64,000 bases of DNA from Cytobacillus solani (GCF_001420595.1 NZ_LJIX01000006.1:2837058-2901057); one strand, 5' to 3'; positions 46,059-54,043 are shown, counted from the first letter of the stretch. Notes: generated by a model not told the origin, from the letters alone. Program-made: numbers and translations.

Positions 46059-46918
46059 TAGTTACTTAAATATGGTCCCAATATTTTAATGGCCTCGTTA
46101 AGTTTTTTAGCATTTTTCTCATACATTTTTTTTGCATCTTCGGATTCGGTTTCAAGGCTGAAAATTTCCAAATCCGCCTGACATTTTTTCATCATTGCCA
46201 TTAATAATGGTCTTGTTTGCGGAGTCGGCACTTGGATTTTATCATCGAATAAATCAACAGTCAGTTCTCCATACGAGTCAACTTGTCCATAAAAGACATT
46301 ATCTAATGTCACATTGAGCTTTTCTAATTCAAGATCTAGCCATTTTCTACTCTTCCCCACCGCAGCAAGTGCATCATAAACAATTTCTCCATCTCTAATG
46401 ATCATCTGAGGTGCTTTTTCATTTGGCACCTTTATATTTAAGTCTTTTGCTGTTAAAGATCTGTTTTCCCTTTTCAATAGTACACTTAAATCGCCTGTCG
46501 GTTCTAAGACAGCAAATTCAACGTCAGCTACATTAAAGACATTCTTTTGTCTTAGTAGGCTTCCCAGCTCATCCGTAGAATATTTTTCTTTCTTTAAATT
46601 ATCCTCCATGATCTTTCCATCTTTAATAAAAATCGTGCTTTTTCCTTCGACAAAATCACGGAATGAATTGCTTTTTAAGGAAAGAAAATCGACTAAATAT
46701 GTTATGCTTCCGAATAAGAAAATGGCAAGAATCCCATGAGCCATATTACTTTCCAGTCCCATAATAACTTCCCCTGCTATACTTCCTATCGTAATACCAG
46801 AAATATATTCAAAAAAGGAGATTTCCGAAATTTGTTTTTTCCCTAATATTTTTGTAAAGAAAAATAAAACGATCATAAATAAAATTGAACGAACAATAAT
46901 ATGGCTCCAATCCGACAT
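46058..46918 (-). CDS. YetF/DUF421 membrane protein of spore cluster
   Basis: 286 residues. Two to three N-terminal helices containing FTKILGKKQISEISFFEYISGITIGSIAGEV (DUF421 signature) and a soluble YetF C-terminal domain (IIRDGEIVYDALAAVGKSRKWLDLELEKLNV). The last ~50 residues are a helical tail. In spore-forming bacilli this family is paired with DUF1657 proteins, as here (14 bp spacing), and occurs in spoVA2mob-type heat-resistance operons. B. subtilis YetF homologues influence spore germination and structure of the inner membrane. Confidence 0.88.
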   Translation of the reverse strand: MSDWSHIIVRSILFMIVLFFFTKILGKKQISEISFFEYISGITIGSIAGEVIMGLESNMAHGILAIFLFGSITYLVDFLSLKSNSFRDFVEGKSTIFIKDGKIMEDNLKKEKYSTDELGSLLRQKNVFNVADVEFAVLEPTGDLSVLLKRENRSLTAKDLNIKVPNEKAPQMIIRDGEIVYDALAAVGKSRKWLDLELEKLNVTLDNVFYGQVDSYGELTVDLFDDKIQVPTPQTRPLLMAMMKKCQADLEIFSLETESEDAKKMYEKNAKKLNEAIKILGPYLSN

Positions 46919-46932
46919 ATTCTCACCTCACC

Positions 46933-47139
46933 TTATGTTTGTTTATATTGTGGTTCCTCTAACACCATTTCATTCACCCGGTATTGGAGATCTTTCTTAA
47001 TTTCATTCATGATATTCATCATGTCATGGAAAGTCCTTTGGACTGTTACTTCTTGTGAATTCAATGCTAAACTTGAAAGCTGTGCTTCGATCGAACGAAT
47101 AGTTGCTACACATTGATTCACATTTGAAATTGTTGTCAT
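46933..47139 (-). CDS. DUF1657 protein (second copy)
   Basis: 68 residues, helical, ending MVLEEPQYKQT. The family is small, spore-associated and helical, ending in EEPQYK. AAGAGGTGGAAGG ribosome site upstream. It lies between the other DUF1657 gene and the YetF gene in one operon. Function unknown, thought to act with YetF/SpoVA proteins. Confidence 0.82.
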   Translation of the reverse strand: MTTISNVNQCVATIRSIEAQLSSLALNSQEVTVQRTFHDMMNIMNEIKKDLQYRVNEMVLEEPQYKQT

Positions 47140-47195
47140 CCTTCCACCTCTTTAAAATGATGAAAAGGTTGGCAAGAAGCCAACCATTCAAGCTA

Positions 47196-47396
47196 TTATT
47201 TATATTGCGGCTCTTCTTGCTGAATTTGCTGCAGACGTGGTTGAACATTGTCAATAATCGCCTGAGTCTGTTGAGCTGCATCTTGGTATAACTGCTTTGC
47301 TGCTTTATTATCCGTCGCTAATGCGAACGTTTCAAAGCTTGCTTGTGCACTTTTTAACCCTGCTATTGTTTGCTTAATATTCGTTCCTACAGTCAT
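47196..47396 (-). CDS. DUF1657 protein (first copy)
   Basis: 66 residues, MTVGTNIKQTIAGLKSAQAS to QIQQEEPQYK. Paralogous to the next gene, with which it shares length, helical pattern and the EEPQYK end. First gene of the DUF1657-DUF1657-YetF operon; AAAGAAAGAAGG upstream. Likely forespore-expressed, but no sigma-G promoter could be assigned with confidence. Confidence 0.85.
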   Translation of the reverse strand: MTVGTNIKQTIAGLKSAQASFETFALATDNKAAKQLYQDAAQQTQAIIDNVQPRLQQIQQEEPQYK

Positions 47397-47546
47397 TTCA
47401 TTTCCTTCTTTCTTTTAGATATATCTTACAGAGATATTATTTCTTTTTTCCTCCACAATATGAAAGCTACTTTCTGGAAAAAATAAAAAGCAATGAAAAA
47501 CTTGTTTCAATTCCGATCAATGTGATAATCATCACTCCTCCCTTAA

Positions 47547-47576
47547 TTGAGATTAATTATCATTAATATGTACAAT
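47547..47576 (+). promoter_or_regulatory. Promoter with overlapping Fur/PerR-like box
   Basis: TTGAGA (47547-47552), 18 bp, TACAAT (47571-47576) form a sigma-A-type promoter. TGAGATT-A-ATTATCA (47548-47562) matches the 7-1-7 Fur/PerR box at 12 of 14 arm positions and covers the -35 region. Confidence 0.5.
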
Positions 47577-47604
47577 ATGCTCTCTAATATGGAGGTTAAT
47601 TATA

Positions 47605-47946
47605 ATGGAGAAAAAATCAATTGCCGCTGCTCAAGAATTCAATGATAAACAATTTACAAAACGAATTCTTTTTCGTGAAGAAGAAAGTACCGTGTTTGTA
47701 CTAAACTTTATGCCTGGACAACAGCTTCCTGCACATAAGCATCCTGGAACGAGCGTTTATTTAATGGTGCTTCAAGGAAGCGGTACCTTAACAATTGATG
47801 GGGTCCCTGCAGAGGTAAATGAAAAAGATGTCATTTTAGCTGGAGGCGAAGAGGAATTTGCCTTTTTAAACAATGGAAATGTAAATACAACTTTGTATGT
47901 TATGTTAAATAAGATTCCCGATGAAAGGTATGTACAGAATATTTAA
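47605..47946 (+). CDS. Single-domain cupin protein
   Basis: 113 residues forming one cupin barrel: metal ligands in PAHKHPGTSVYLMVLQGSGTLTIDG and a downstream GGEEEFAFLNNGN block. Metal-dependent binding or oxygenase/isomerase activity is possible; the substrate is unknown. Ribosome site GGAGG. A Fur-like box overlaps its promoter, so iron or peroxide control is possible. Confidence 0.82.
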   Translation: MEKKSIAAAQEFNDKQFTKRILFREEESTVFVLNFMPGQQLPAHKHPGTSVYLMVLQGSGTLTIDGVPAEVNEKDVILAGGEEEFAFLNNGNVNTTLYVMLNKIPDERYVQNI

Positions 47947-47963
47947 TGATATGGTTTTAGAAG

Positions 47964-47993
47964 GGCTGGAGATTCTCTCCAGTCTTTTTTATT
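47964..47993 (+). terminator. Terminator of the cupin gene
   Basis: GGCTGGAGA pairs with TCTCCAGTC across a TTC loop, followed by T6. Located ~17 bp after the stop. Confidence 0.9.
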
Positions 47994-48089
47994 AATTTAG
48001 AGAGACGAAATCGTAATTTGGATTAATAGAATAATTCATAGCTTTAAAGAACATAATTTAATTAAAAAAGTTTGTGGAGTGATTAACTC

Positions 48090-49106
48090 ATGAATAATGA
48101 AAATCCTTTAAGTTCATCGGAGCTTGGAGCGCTATGGCTTACATACCAAGAAAAAACCCTCATTCTAAGAGTTTTAGAGTACTTCATTGCGAAAGCTGAT
48201 GACCAGCAAGCTATTAATATTATGGGCGGATTATGGCAGGAGCTTCATTTATATGTCCAAAAAATAGAGAAAATTTTTAAAAATGAAGGAGCTGTGATTC
48301 CCAAAGGGTTTACAAATGAAGATGTCAACTTAGAAGCACCGAAATTATTTGACAATGGGTTTGATATCATGTTTATTCGAATATTAAAGGAAATAAGCAT
48401 GGGGATGTACACAATAAACCTGAATATGGCGTACCGTGATGATGTAATGGCTATATATGAAGGACTAACTGCTGTTACCCAAAAAATTTATAAACTATCT
48501 ACTTTGTATTTGCTTGAAAGAGGAATACTCACGCTTCCTCCAAATGTAACAATGCCCAAATCAACAGAGTTTATAAAAAGCAAGAGCTATTTAAAGGGTT
48601 TTAAACTATTTGGCGACAAGCGATCATTAAATGACATTGAATTAGGATATCTTCATCATGGGATTGAAACAAATAATATTGGCATGCAGCTTATTACTGG
48701 TTTTGCACAATGTGCAGATGATGAGGAAGTGAAACAATTCTTTGTAAAGGGGAAGGAGCTGGCAAAGAAACAAATAAAAGAATTTGAACAAATACTTCTT
48801 GAAAGCGATGTTCAGTTTTCTGCAAATTCTGGAAGCATTGTAACACCCTCAACAATAGCTCCATTTTCTCAAAAACTTATGATGTTTTGCGTATACCTTC
48901 TTAATAGTTTTGGAATTGTCGGCGGAAGTTTCGGAGCAGTATTTAGTTTAAGAAATGATGTCATCTTGAAAACTTCATTATTTGCCAAAGATATCTTCTT
49001 TTATGCAAATGATGGCATTAAAATTATGATAAAAAATGGCTGGCTAGAAGAACCACCGCAAATGGAGGATCGACCTCAAATAATAAAAGGAAAAAATAAA
49101 AAATGA
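48090..49106 (+). CDS. DUF3231 protein, spore/germination-associated
   Basis: 338 residues of two similar helical halves, each with a four-helix ferritin-like pattern (LTYQEKTLILRVLEYFIAKADDQQ; LGYLHHGIETNNIGMQLITGFAQCADDEE) and a shared GxVxP-type strand (VIPKGFTNEDVN; SANSGSIVTPSTIAPF). That is the duplicated DUF3231 architecture common in Bacillus and often found beside germination and spore genes. Function unknown. GTGGAGTG upstream. Precedes the GerB-A-C operon on the same strand. Confidence 0.8.
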   Translation: MNNENPLSSSELGALWLTYQEKTLILRVLEYFIAKADDQQAINIMGGLWQELHLYVQKIEKIFKNEGAVIPKGFTNEDVNLEAPKLFDNGFDIMFIRILKEISMGMYTINLNMAYRDDVMAIYEGLTAVTQKIYKLSTLYLLERGILTLPPNVTMPKSTEFIKSKSYLKGFKLFGDKRSLNDIELGYLHHGIETNNIGMQLITGFAQCADDEEVKQFFVKGKELAKKQIKEFEQILLESDVQFSANSGSIVTPSTIAPFSQKLMMFCVYLLNSFGIVGGSFGAVFSLRNDVILKTSLFAKDIFFYANDGIKIMIKNGWLEEPPQMEDRPQIIKGKNKK

Positions 49107-49162
49107 ATAGGATGATTTTTCTCACCTGAATAAATTTGGTTTCACCGATTAATAATAAAACT

Positions 49163-49181
49163 AGTGTTAACTACTAACACT
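49163..49181 (+). promoter_or_regulatory. Shared palindrome AGTGTT-N7-AACACT (first copy)
   Basis: AGTGTTA (49163-49169) and TAACACT (49175-49181), 13 bp before the ribosome site of the 39-residue gene. The same geometry, followed by the same AAATT, occurs at 53221-53239 before another small gene. Confidence 0.6.
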
Positions 49182-49206
49182 AAATTTAAATGTGGAGGGA
49201 TACATC

Positions 49207-49326
49207 TTGAATATTCTTTTCCGCTTACTTTCTGCTTTTTTAACGTTGTTTATAAAAAGTGCATTCTTAATGAAAAAAATAAATTGGAAATTAGATGAAT
49301 TGCTAAGAATGCCTTCTTACAATTAA
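49207..49326 (+). CDS. 39-residue small membrane-associated peptide
   Basis: TTG start with TGGAGGG 7 nt upstream. The product has an amphipathic/hydrophobic N-terminal half (NILFRLLSAFLTLFIKSAFL) and a charged C-terminal half (KKINWKLDELLRMPSYN). A terminator-like hairpin follows at 49376-49401. I do not recognise it. Its place between DUF3231 and the germinant receptor genes and the shared palindrome suggest a spore role. Confidence 0.6.
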   Translation: MNILFRLLSAFLTLFIKSAFLMKKINWKLDELLRMPSYN

Positions 49327-49375
49327 GCATGAATATTCTTTTCGTATCGCTCTTTTCCGCTTTTGTGTAAATATT

Positions 49376-49412
49376 AGGCAGGCATGTTCGTATGCTTGCC
49401 TATTTATATTTT
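49376..49412 (+). terminator. Terminator after the 39-residue gene
   Basis: AGGCAGGCAT (49376-49385) pairs with ATGCTTGCCT (49392-49401) with one G-T pair and a 6-nt loop, followed by a T-rich stretch. Confidence 0.75.
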
Positions 49413-49479
49413 TTATTTACATAAAAACGATAAAATCACAAATACTACCATAATATAATGAAATATTGGTGGTGCATAT

Positions 49480-50562
49480 ATGCAGTTTTCCAGACTTCAG
49501 CTATTTTTTGTATTAATCTTATTCATTGGAATTTCAAACCATGTACTTATTCTGCCTCATTTATTAAGCAGTGCAAAACGGGATTCATGGGTTTGTGTCT
49601 TTTTTGCATATTTTATCTTGCTTTGCTGGGGATATTTAATCTATCGTATTATTTCAAAAAATTCACAAAGACAGAAACTTTATTATTGGCTACAAGCAAG
49701 ATCTGGAAAACAACTCTCAAAATTCATCCTCACATTATTAATGTTATATATTGTATCTGTAGGTGTAATATCCTTTTATGATTTAATTCAAACCGTTCAA
49801 ATATATTTCCTTCCACTCTCACCTAGTTGGTTAGTCATGCTGCCCTTCCTACTCCTTTGTGTTTGGACAGCTTATAGCGGGTTGAAATCAATCGTATATA
49901 TATCTACAGTATTATTGCCCCTTGTCTGGCTTTTGGGGCATTTTGTTGCTTTTTTCACAATGGACGCTAAAGATTATTCATATATTTTCCCTGTATTAAT
50001 AAATGGATATAATCCTATTATGAAGGGGACTATTACTATATTAGGAGGAAGTGTTGACCTACTAGTTCTACTACTTCTTCAGCATCATTTAAATAAATCG
50101 TACTCCTTTATATATATATTTATTCTAATTTCTATTTTGCTCGGACTCGTTCTTGGTCCCACACTAGGATCACTTGCTGCATTCGGACCGAGCATTGCTG
50201 CTGATATGCGATTTCCAGCATTTGAACAATGGAGGCTAATCACGCTTGGCCAACACATTTCACATGTTGATTTTTTAGCTGTATTTCAATTATTAAGTGG
50301 AGCGATCATCAGAATATCTTTATGTTTATTTTTAGTATCAGATGTTATTGAAACTAATTCAAAAAAGACAAAAAGTCTTATATTTATCTTTTTCTCAATT
50401 ATATTAGCGAGTGTTACCATTTTTCCAATTAGTGATATGTGGGTTCAACATATGGTAGGAAAATATTTTTATTCAAGTTCTGTTATATTAGCTTTCTTCA
50501 TATCATTATTCCTGTTTATCATCAGTTTTTTACCTTTACGGAAAGGAATAATAAGCACATGA
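49480..50562 (+). CDS. GerAB/GerKB-type spore germination permease
   Basis: 360 residues, about ten transmembrane helices, beginning with MQFSRLQLFFVLILFIGISNHVLILPHLL as in spore germination B-subunits of the amino-acid/polyamine/organocation superfamily. It is expected to bind the germinant in the inner spore membrane with the A and C subunits. The stop overlaps the start of the A gene (ATGA). The gene order B-A-C differs from the A-B-C order of B. subtilis gerA. Confidence 0.9.
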   Translation: MQFSRLQLFFVLILFIGISNHVLILPHLLSSAKRDSWVCVFFAYFILLCWGYLIYRIISKNSQRQKLYYWLQARSGKQLSKFILTLLMLYIVSVGVISFYDLIQTVQIYFLPLSPSWLVMLPFLLLCVWTAYSGLKSIVYISTVLLPLVWLLGHFVAFFTMDAKDYSYIFPVLINGYNPIMKGTITILGGSVDLLVLLLLQHHLNKSYSFIYIFILISILLGLVLGPTLGSLAAFGPSIAADMRFPAFEQWRLITLGQHISHVDFLAVFQLLSGAIIRISLCLFLVSDVIETNSKKTKSLIFIFFSIILASVTIFPISDMWVQHMVGKYFYSSSVILAFFISLFLFIISFLPLRKGIIST

Positions 50563-52019
50563 ATTTCGACAAAACACATAGTATAACCACTATAAATCAT
50601 TCACTTAAAATGGGAAAATTAACTGGTGAAGAGCTAAAAGGGATGATGTGCCACTATTCTGATATCCATTTTATTCCAATTAATACTGATATCGATATTC
50701 AGTTGTTTTATTGTACTGGAATGATTGATACTGTTCAGCTTAATGAGATTTTTAATAATCTTCTTCTGCATATTAAGAATGAAAATAATCTTATAAACCG
50801 ATCTCACTATGGAGATTTACCTCCAATCATTCAAATTGGCAATACAGAAGAAATGATTAAAAAGACATTTTCTGGTTTTTTGATTTTGTACAAAGAAGGC
50901 AAGCAATATTTTTATGGAGTTGATCTTTCAAAGCTTCCGCAAAGAACACCTGAAGAATCCAATACAGAAGTATCAATCAAGGGGCCAAAAGATGGTTTTA
51001 CTGAAGAACTTCATGTGAATATTTCACTTATACGAAAAAGAATAAAGACAATTGATTTATACTGTGAATCTTTCGAAATAGGGTCCTTAAGTCAAACCCA
51101 GGTTGCACTACTTTACCTAAAAAACAAAATAAATATCGATATAATAAATGAAGTAAGAACTCGCTTAGAAAATTTTCAAACAGAAAGTGTGACAAGCAGT
51201 GGGCAATTAGAGCAATGGATTTCAGATCGTACATATTCTTTATTCCCATTACTCGATTACATTACTCGACCAGATTTTGCAATCGAATGCCTATTGCGTG
51301 GAAGATTCATCATCATTGTAAATGGATCCCCCTTAGCGCTCATTGGGCCAATAAATATTTTTGAGCTTGTTAAATCACCAGAAGATGTCCATTTTCCTTT
51401 TTATATCGTTGCATTTCAACGTATTTTAAGAATATTAGGATTAGCAATCGCCATATTTCTTCCAGGTTTTTGGATTTCTTTAGCTTCTGTTAATATGGAT
51501 CAACTCCCATTTTCCCTTTTATCAACTGTTGTAGTATCAAGAGCAGGGTTACCTTTCCCAATCGCCTTAGAGGCATTTATTATTCTAGGCTTATTTGAGT
51601 TTCTTAGAGAGGCAGGCATTCGTATGCCTACAGTAGTTGGACAAACCATTTCAATTGTTGGGGGATTAATCATCGGGGATGCAGCTATTCGAGCAGGTCT
51701 CGCATCTCCAACTATGATAGTAATTATTGCAATGACTGCAGTTGCTAACTACACGCTGGTTAATCAATCTTTGGTAGGTACTGTGAGTATCCTAAGAATC
51801 TTTGTTATGTCAATTTGTATATTCTTAGGGATTTATGGGCTATTTATTAGTGCCCTAAGTATCCTTGTTTACATATCCCGGCTTGAATCATTTAAAATAG
51901 CCTATCTTGAACCAATATCTTCCTTAAACATCAAAGAAATGTTATCAGCGTTACTAGTTAACCCTTTTAAGCGGAGAAATTTCACCGCGAAAATGTTGCA
52001 GAAAAGGGGAAAAGGATGA
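50559..52019 (+). CDS. GerAA/GerKA-type spore germination protein
   Basis: 486 residues from the ATG at 50559, which overlaps the GerB stop; the frame is open farther upstream inside gerB and that part is not used. N-terminal soluble domain (~1-235) with the usual DIQLFYCTGMIDT and GDLPPIIQ segments, then DYITRPDFAIECLLRGRFIIIVNGSP and a transmembrane domain containing GLPFPIALEAFIILGLFEFLREAGIRMPTVVGQTISIVGGLIIGDAAI, the GerA hallmark. It forms a ligand-gated ion channel in the spore membrane. Confidence 0.94.
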   Translation: MNFDKTHSITTINHSLKMGKLTGEELKGMMCHYSDIHFIPINTDIDIQLFYCTGMIDTVQLNEIFNNLLLHIKNENNLINRSHYGDLPPIIQIGNTEEMIKKTFSGFLILYKEGKQYFYGVDLSKLPQRTPEESNTEVSIKGPKDGFTEELHVNISLIRKRIKTIDLYCESFEIGSLSQTQVALLYLKNKINIDIINEVRTRLENFQTESVTSSGQLEQWISDRTYSLFPLLDYITRPDFAIECLLRGRFIIIVNGSPLALIGPINIFELVKSPEDVHFPFYIVAFQRILRILGLAIAIFLPGFWISLASVNMDQLPFSLLSTVVVSRAGLPFPIALEAFIILGLFEFLREAGIRMPTVVGQTISIVGGLIIGDAAIRAGLASPTMIVIIAMTAVANYTLVNQSLVGTVSILRIFVMSICIFLGIYGLFISALSILVYISRLESFKIAYLEPISSLNIKEMLSALLVNPFKRRNFTAKMLQKRGKG

Positions 52020-53188
52020 AAAACATGTTATTTAAATTACGAATCCTCTTCTTACTTCCTTCATTATTATTAATTTCAGGATGTAACAATGATATTAATG
52101 AAGTTCAAAATCTAAATTTTGGAACAGCAATAGGGGTAGACTTTAAAGATGACAAATTCCATATTTATATTCAAATGTTAGGTTTAAGTTCCGTAGCAAA
52201 ATTAGAAGATGGCACAAATGTTCCTCCTCAGGTATATATATCAGAAACAATTGGAGAAACGTTCATTGATGCATTTTTCAAGGCCTACCGAACTTCTCAA
52301 GAACGAATTATTTGGGCGCATGTAACAGCTATTGTTCTTAGTGAATCAGCCTTAAATAAAGGGATAGAAAATATTTATGATGGCTTAACAAGATATTATG
52401 AATTTAGATCTACACCTTGGGTTTTTGGGACGTTGGAACCGATTGATAATATATTATCTACCAATGGCTTTTTTAATCAATCCTCATTGAATACAATATT
52501 GCATAGCCCGCAGAGCTCATATGAACAAAGTTCATGGATTAGACCCATTAAATTAAATAAATTTGCTAGGGAGCTATTGGAACCCGTCCAAACAACATAT
52601 ATTCCTACATTAACAATCAACAAGAAACAGTGGAAAAAAAATAAAGGGGTCGAGCCGAAACTAGCAATAAATGGAGCCTTTTTTCTTAATAATAAAGAGT
52701 ATAAGGGTTTTTTCGAATTAAATGATATTAAAGGCATTCGCTGGATTGCATCAGAATCAAAACGGGTTCCAATTTTAGTTCCAAGTAAAGAAAAACCTGA
52801 ATTTCTTGCAGTTTTTGAAGAAAAATATGTAAAAATCATACCCATTAATGTAAATGGAAAATATAAATATGATGTAGTTTTTTTTGCTAATGGATATATC
52901 AGCAATAGACTAAAAAATAACGTTTTAAACGTAAAACATATGCAAAATCTTGTTAAAGACAACATAATTACTCAAATAAAGGATTTTTATCAATTGGGTT
53001 TAGACAAAAATATAGATTTTTTAAACATAGAACATCAATTATATCGAAAACACAATAGAGAATGGAAACAAATGAAAAAAAACAATGAGCCATTTCTTGA
53101 GGAAGATATTATTAATGATTTCAAAGCTTATATTTCACTTCAGCATTCAGGTTCCTTTAAAAAACAAAAAATAGTAATACATGATTAG
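52016..53188 (+). CDS. Ger(x)C-type spore germination lipoprotein
   Basis: 390 residues. The signal peptide ends LISGC (lipobox), then NDINEVQNLNFGTAIGVDF, the Ger(x)C N-terminal signature. Three structural domains are expected; the C-terminal part includes the conserved Glu/Gln-rich helix near FYQLGLDKNIDFLNIEHQLYRKHN. Third gene of the receptor operon, with a 4-bp overlap. Anchored in the outer leaflet of the inner spore membrane. Confidence 0.92.
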   Translation: MKNMLFKLRILFLLPSLLLISGCNNDINEVQNLNFGTAIGVDFKDDKFHIYIQMLGLSSVAKLEDGTNVPPQVYISETIGETFIDAFFKAYRTSQERIIWAHVTAIVLSESALNKGIENIYDGLTRYYEFRSTPWVFGTLEPIDNILSTNGFFNQSSLNTILHSPQSSYEQSSWIRPIKLNKFARELLEPVQTTYIPTLTINKKQWKKNKGVEPKLAINGAFFLNNKEYKGFFELNDIKGIRWIASESKRVPILVPSKEKPEFLAVFEEKYVKIIPINVNGKYKYDVVFFANGYISNRLKNNVLNVKHMQNLVKDNIITQIKDFYQLGLDKNIDFLNIEHQLYRKHNREWKQMKKNNEPFLEEDIINDFKAYISLQHSGSFKKQKIVIHD

Positions 53189-53220
53189 TTTAGAGACGAA
53201 TGTTAAATAATAATAACTCA

Positions 53221-53239
53221 AGTGTTGTCATTAAACACT
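53221..53239 (+). promoter_or_regulatory. Shared palindrome AGTGTT-N7-AACACT (second copy)
   Basis: AGTGTT (53221-53226) and AACACT (53234-53239) separated by 7 nt and followed by AAATT, 26 bp before the start of the 49-residue gene. Same arms, spacing and flank as at 49163-49181. Confidence 0.6.
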
Positions 53240-53264
53240 AAATTGAGTATGGAGTAGATAATAA

Positions 53265-53414
53265 ATGCCAGACAAACAACCTATTGAATATACAGGAAGA
53301 GTTTTGGATCAAAGAAATGATCTTACTGGACCTGACGATAACGGAAAGGCTTCCTATCCAAAACGTCCAAAAGATGTATCCATTCAGCAGTCTACTGATA
53401 AAAGACGCCAATAG
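53265..53414 (+). CDS. 49-residue hydrophilic small protein
   Basis: ATG at 53265 with GGAG ~10 nt upstream. The product is charged and without hydrophobic helices (MPDKQPIEYTGRVLDQRNDL ... STDKRRQ) and is probably unstructured. A terminator follows at 53461-53503. Not recognised. Its composition, the promoter-proximal palindrome and the position behind the ger operon suggest a small spore protein; this is inference. Confidence 0.55.
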   Translation: MPDKQPIEYTGRVLDQRNDLTGPDDNGKASYPKRPKDVSIQQSTDKRRQ

Positions 53415-53460
53415 TTTCTCCTTAGAGCATCTTTCACAGGGCCATAGTTTTAGACAAACA

Positions 53461-53506
53461 AAAGAAACCATTTTGAATCAAAGGAAATCAAAATGGTTTC
53501 TTTCTG
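53461..53506. terminator. Terminator between the small gene and cueP-like gene
   Basis: AAAGAAACCATTTTGA (53461-53476) pairs perfectly with TCAAAATGGTTTCTTT (53488-53503). It serves the plus-strand small gene and, reading the other way, could also end the cueP-like transcript. Confidence 0.85.
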
Positions 53507-54043
53507 TTATGTTAATTGCATGGTTGTTATACATGTGGCGTCATTTTCATAAGTAGAAAGCTCTGACTCCACCGTTTTTCCATCTTTAGAGATCGTTATA
53601 CGATATTTTTTATCTCGCGGTAACCAAAAATCAATAAATCCATTTGCTTGAGATTTCATTGTTTCGTCTACAATTACGTTGCCTTCTGTATCTTCAATGT
53701 ATACGTCAAACTCTTCATTCACCATTTCACCTTGACAACCTGTCAAGCTATGATTCGTTCATGGATGAGTTTCATTCACGTAAGGGGCGATTGATACGAA
53801 AAATTCACCCTCAGGTAAGTCATAGGTTAACTGACTCTCATCACTGTCGGTTACAATTAGTTGCTTTGATGTAATTGAAGCGGTCTGATCTTTTATGTTG
53901 CCGACACTGTAATCTTGCACCAGTTCCTTAATGTCTTCTGTCTTCTCTTTTTTTGGAGAGGCTTCTTCCTTCGTGTCTCCGCCGCTGCAAGCAGCTAACA
54001 CAATGGAAACCAATAAAGTAATACCAAGAATTAATCTTTTCAT
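53507..54043 (-). CDS. cueP: CueP-family copper-binding lipoprotein with in-frame UGA, candidate selenoprotein
   Basis: A single frame of 179 codons is broken only by TGA at 53759-53761 (codon 95). AAAGGAGG precedes the ATG. The lipobox is VLAAC. The family block is FVSIAPYVNETHP-U-TNHSLTGCQGEMV, followed by GFIDFWLPRDKKYRITI and the end DATCITTMQLT. In CueP the residue at the UGA is a conserved Cys that, with the later Cys (here C103, C171), binds copper. A perfect 7-bp hairpin with loop GGU follows the UGA at the spacing seen in fdhF. So this reads as Sec in place of Cys at a metal ligand; the alternative is a nonsense mutation. Expected to act outside the membrane in copper binding or reduction. 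Confidence 0.72.
53731..53761 (-). promoter_or_regulatory. SECIS-like hairpin in cueP-like gene
   Basis: Counting the UGA as 1-3 in the mRNA, CUUGACA (15-21) and UGUCAAG (25-31) form a perfect 7-bp stem with loop GGU at 22-24. The loop G-G-U falls at the same positions as in the fdhF hairpin of this window. Confidence 0.6.
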
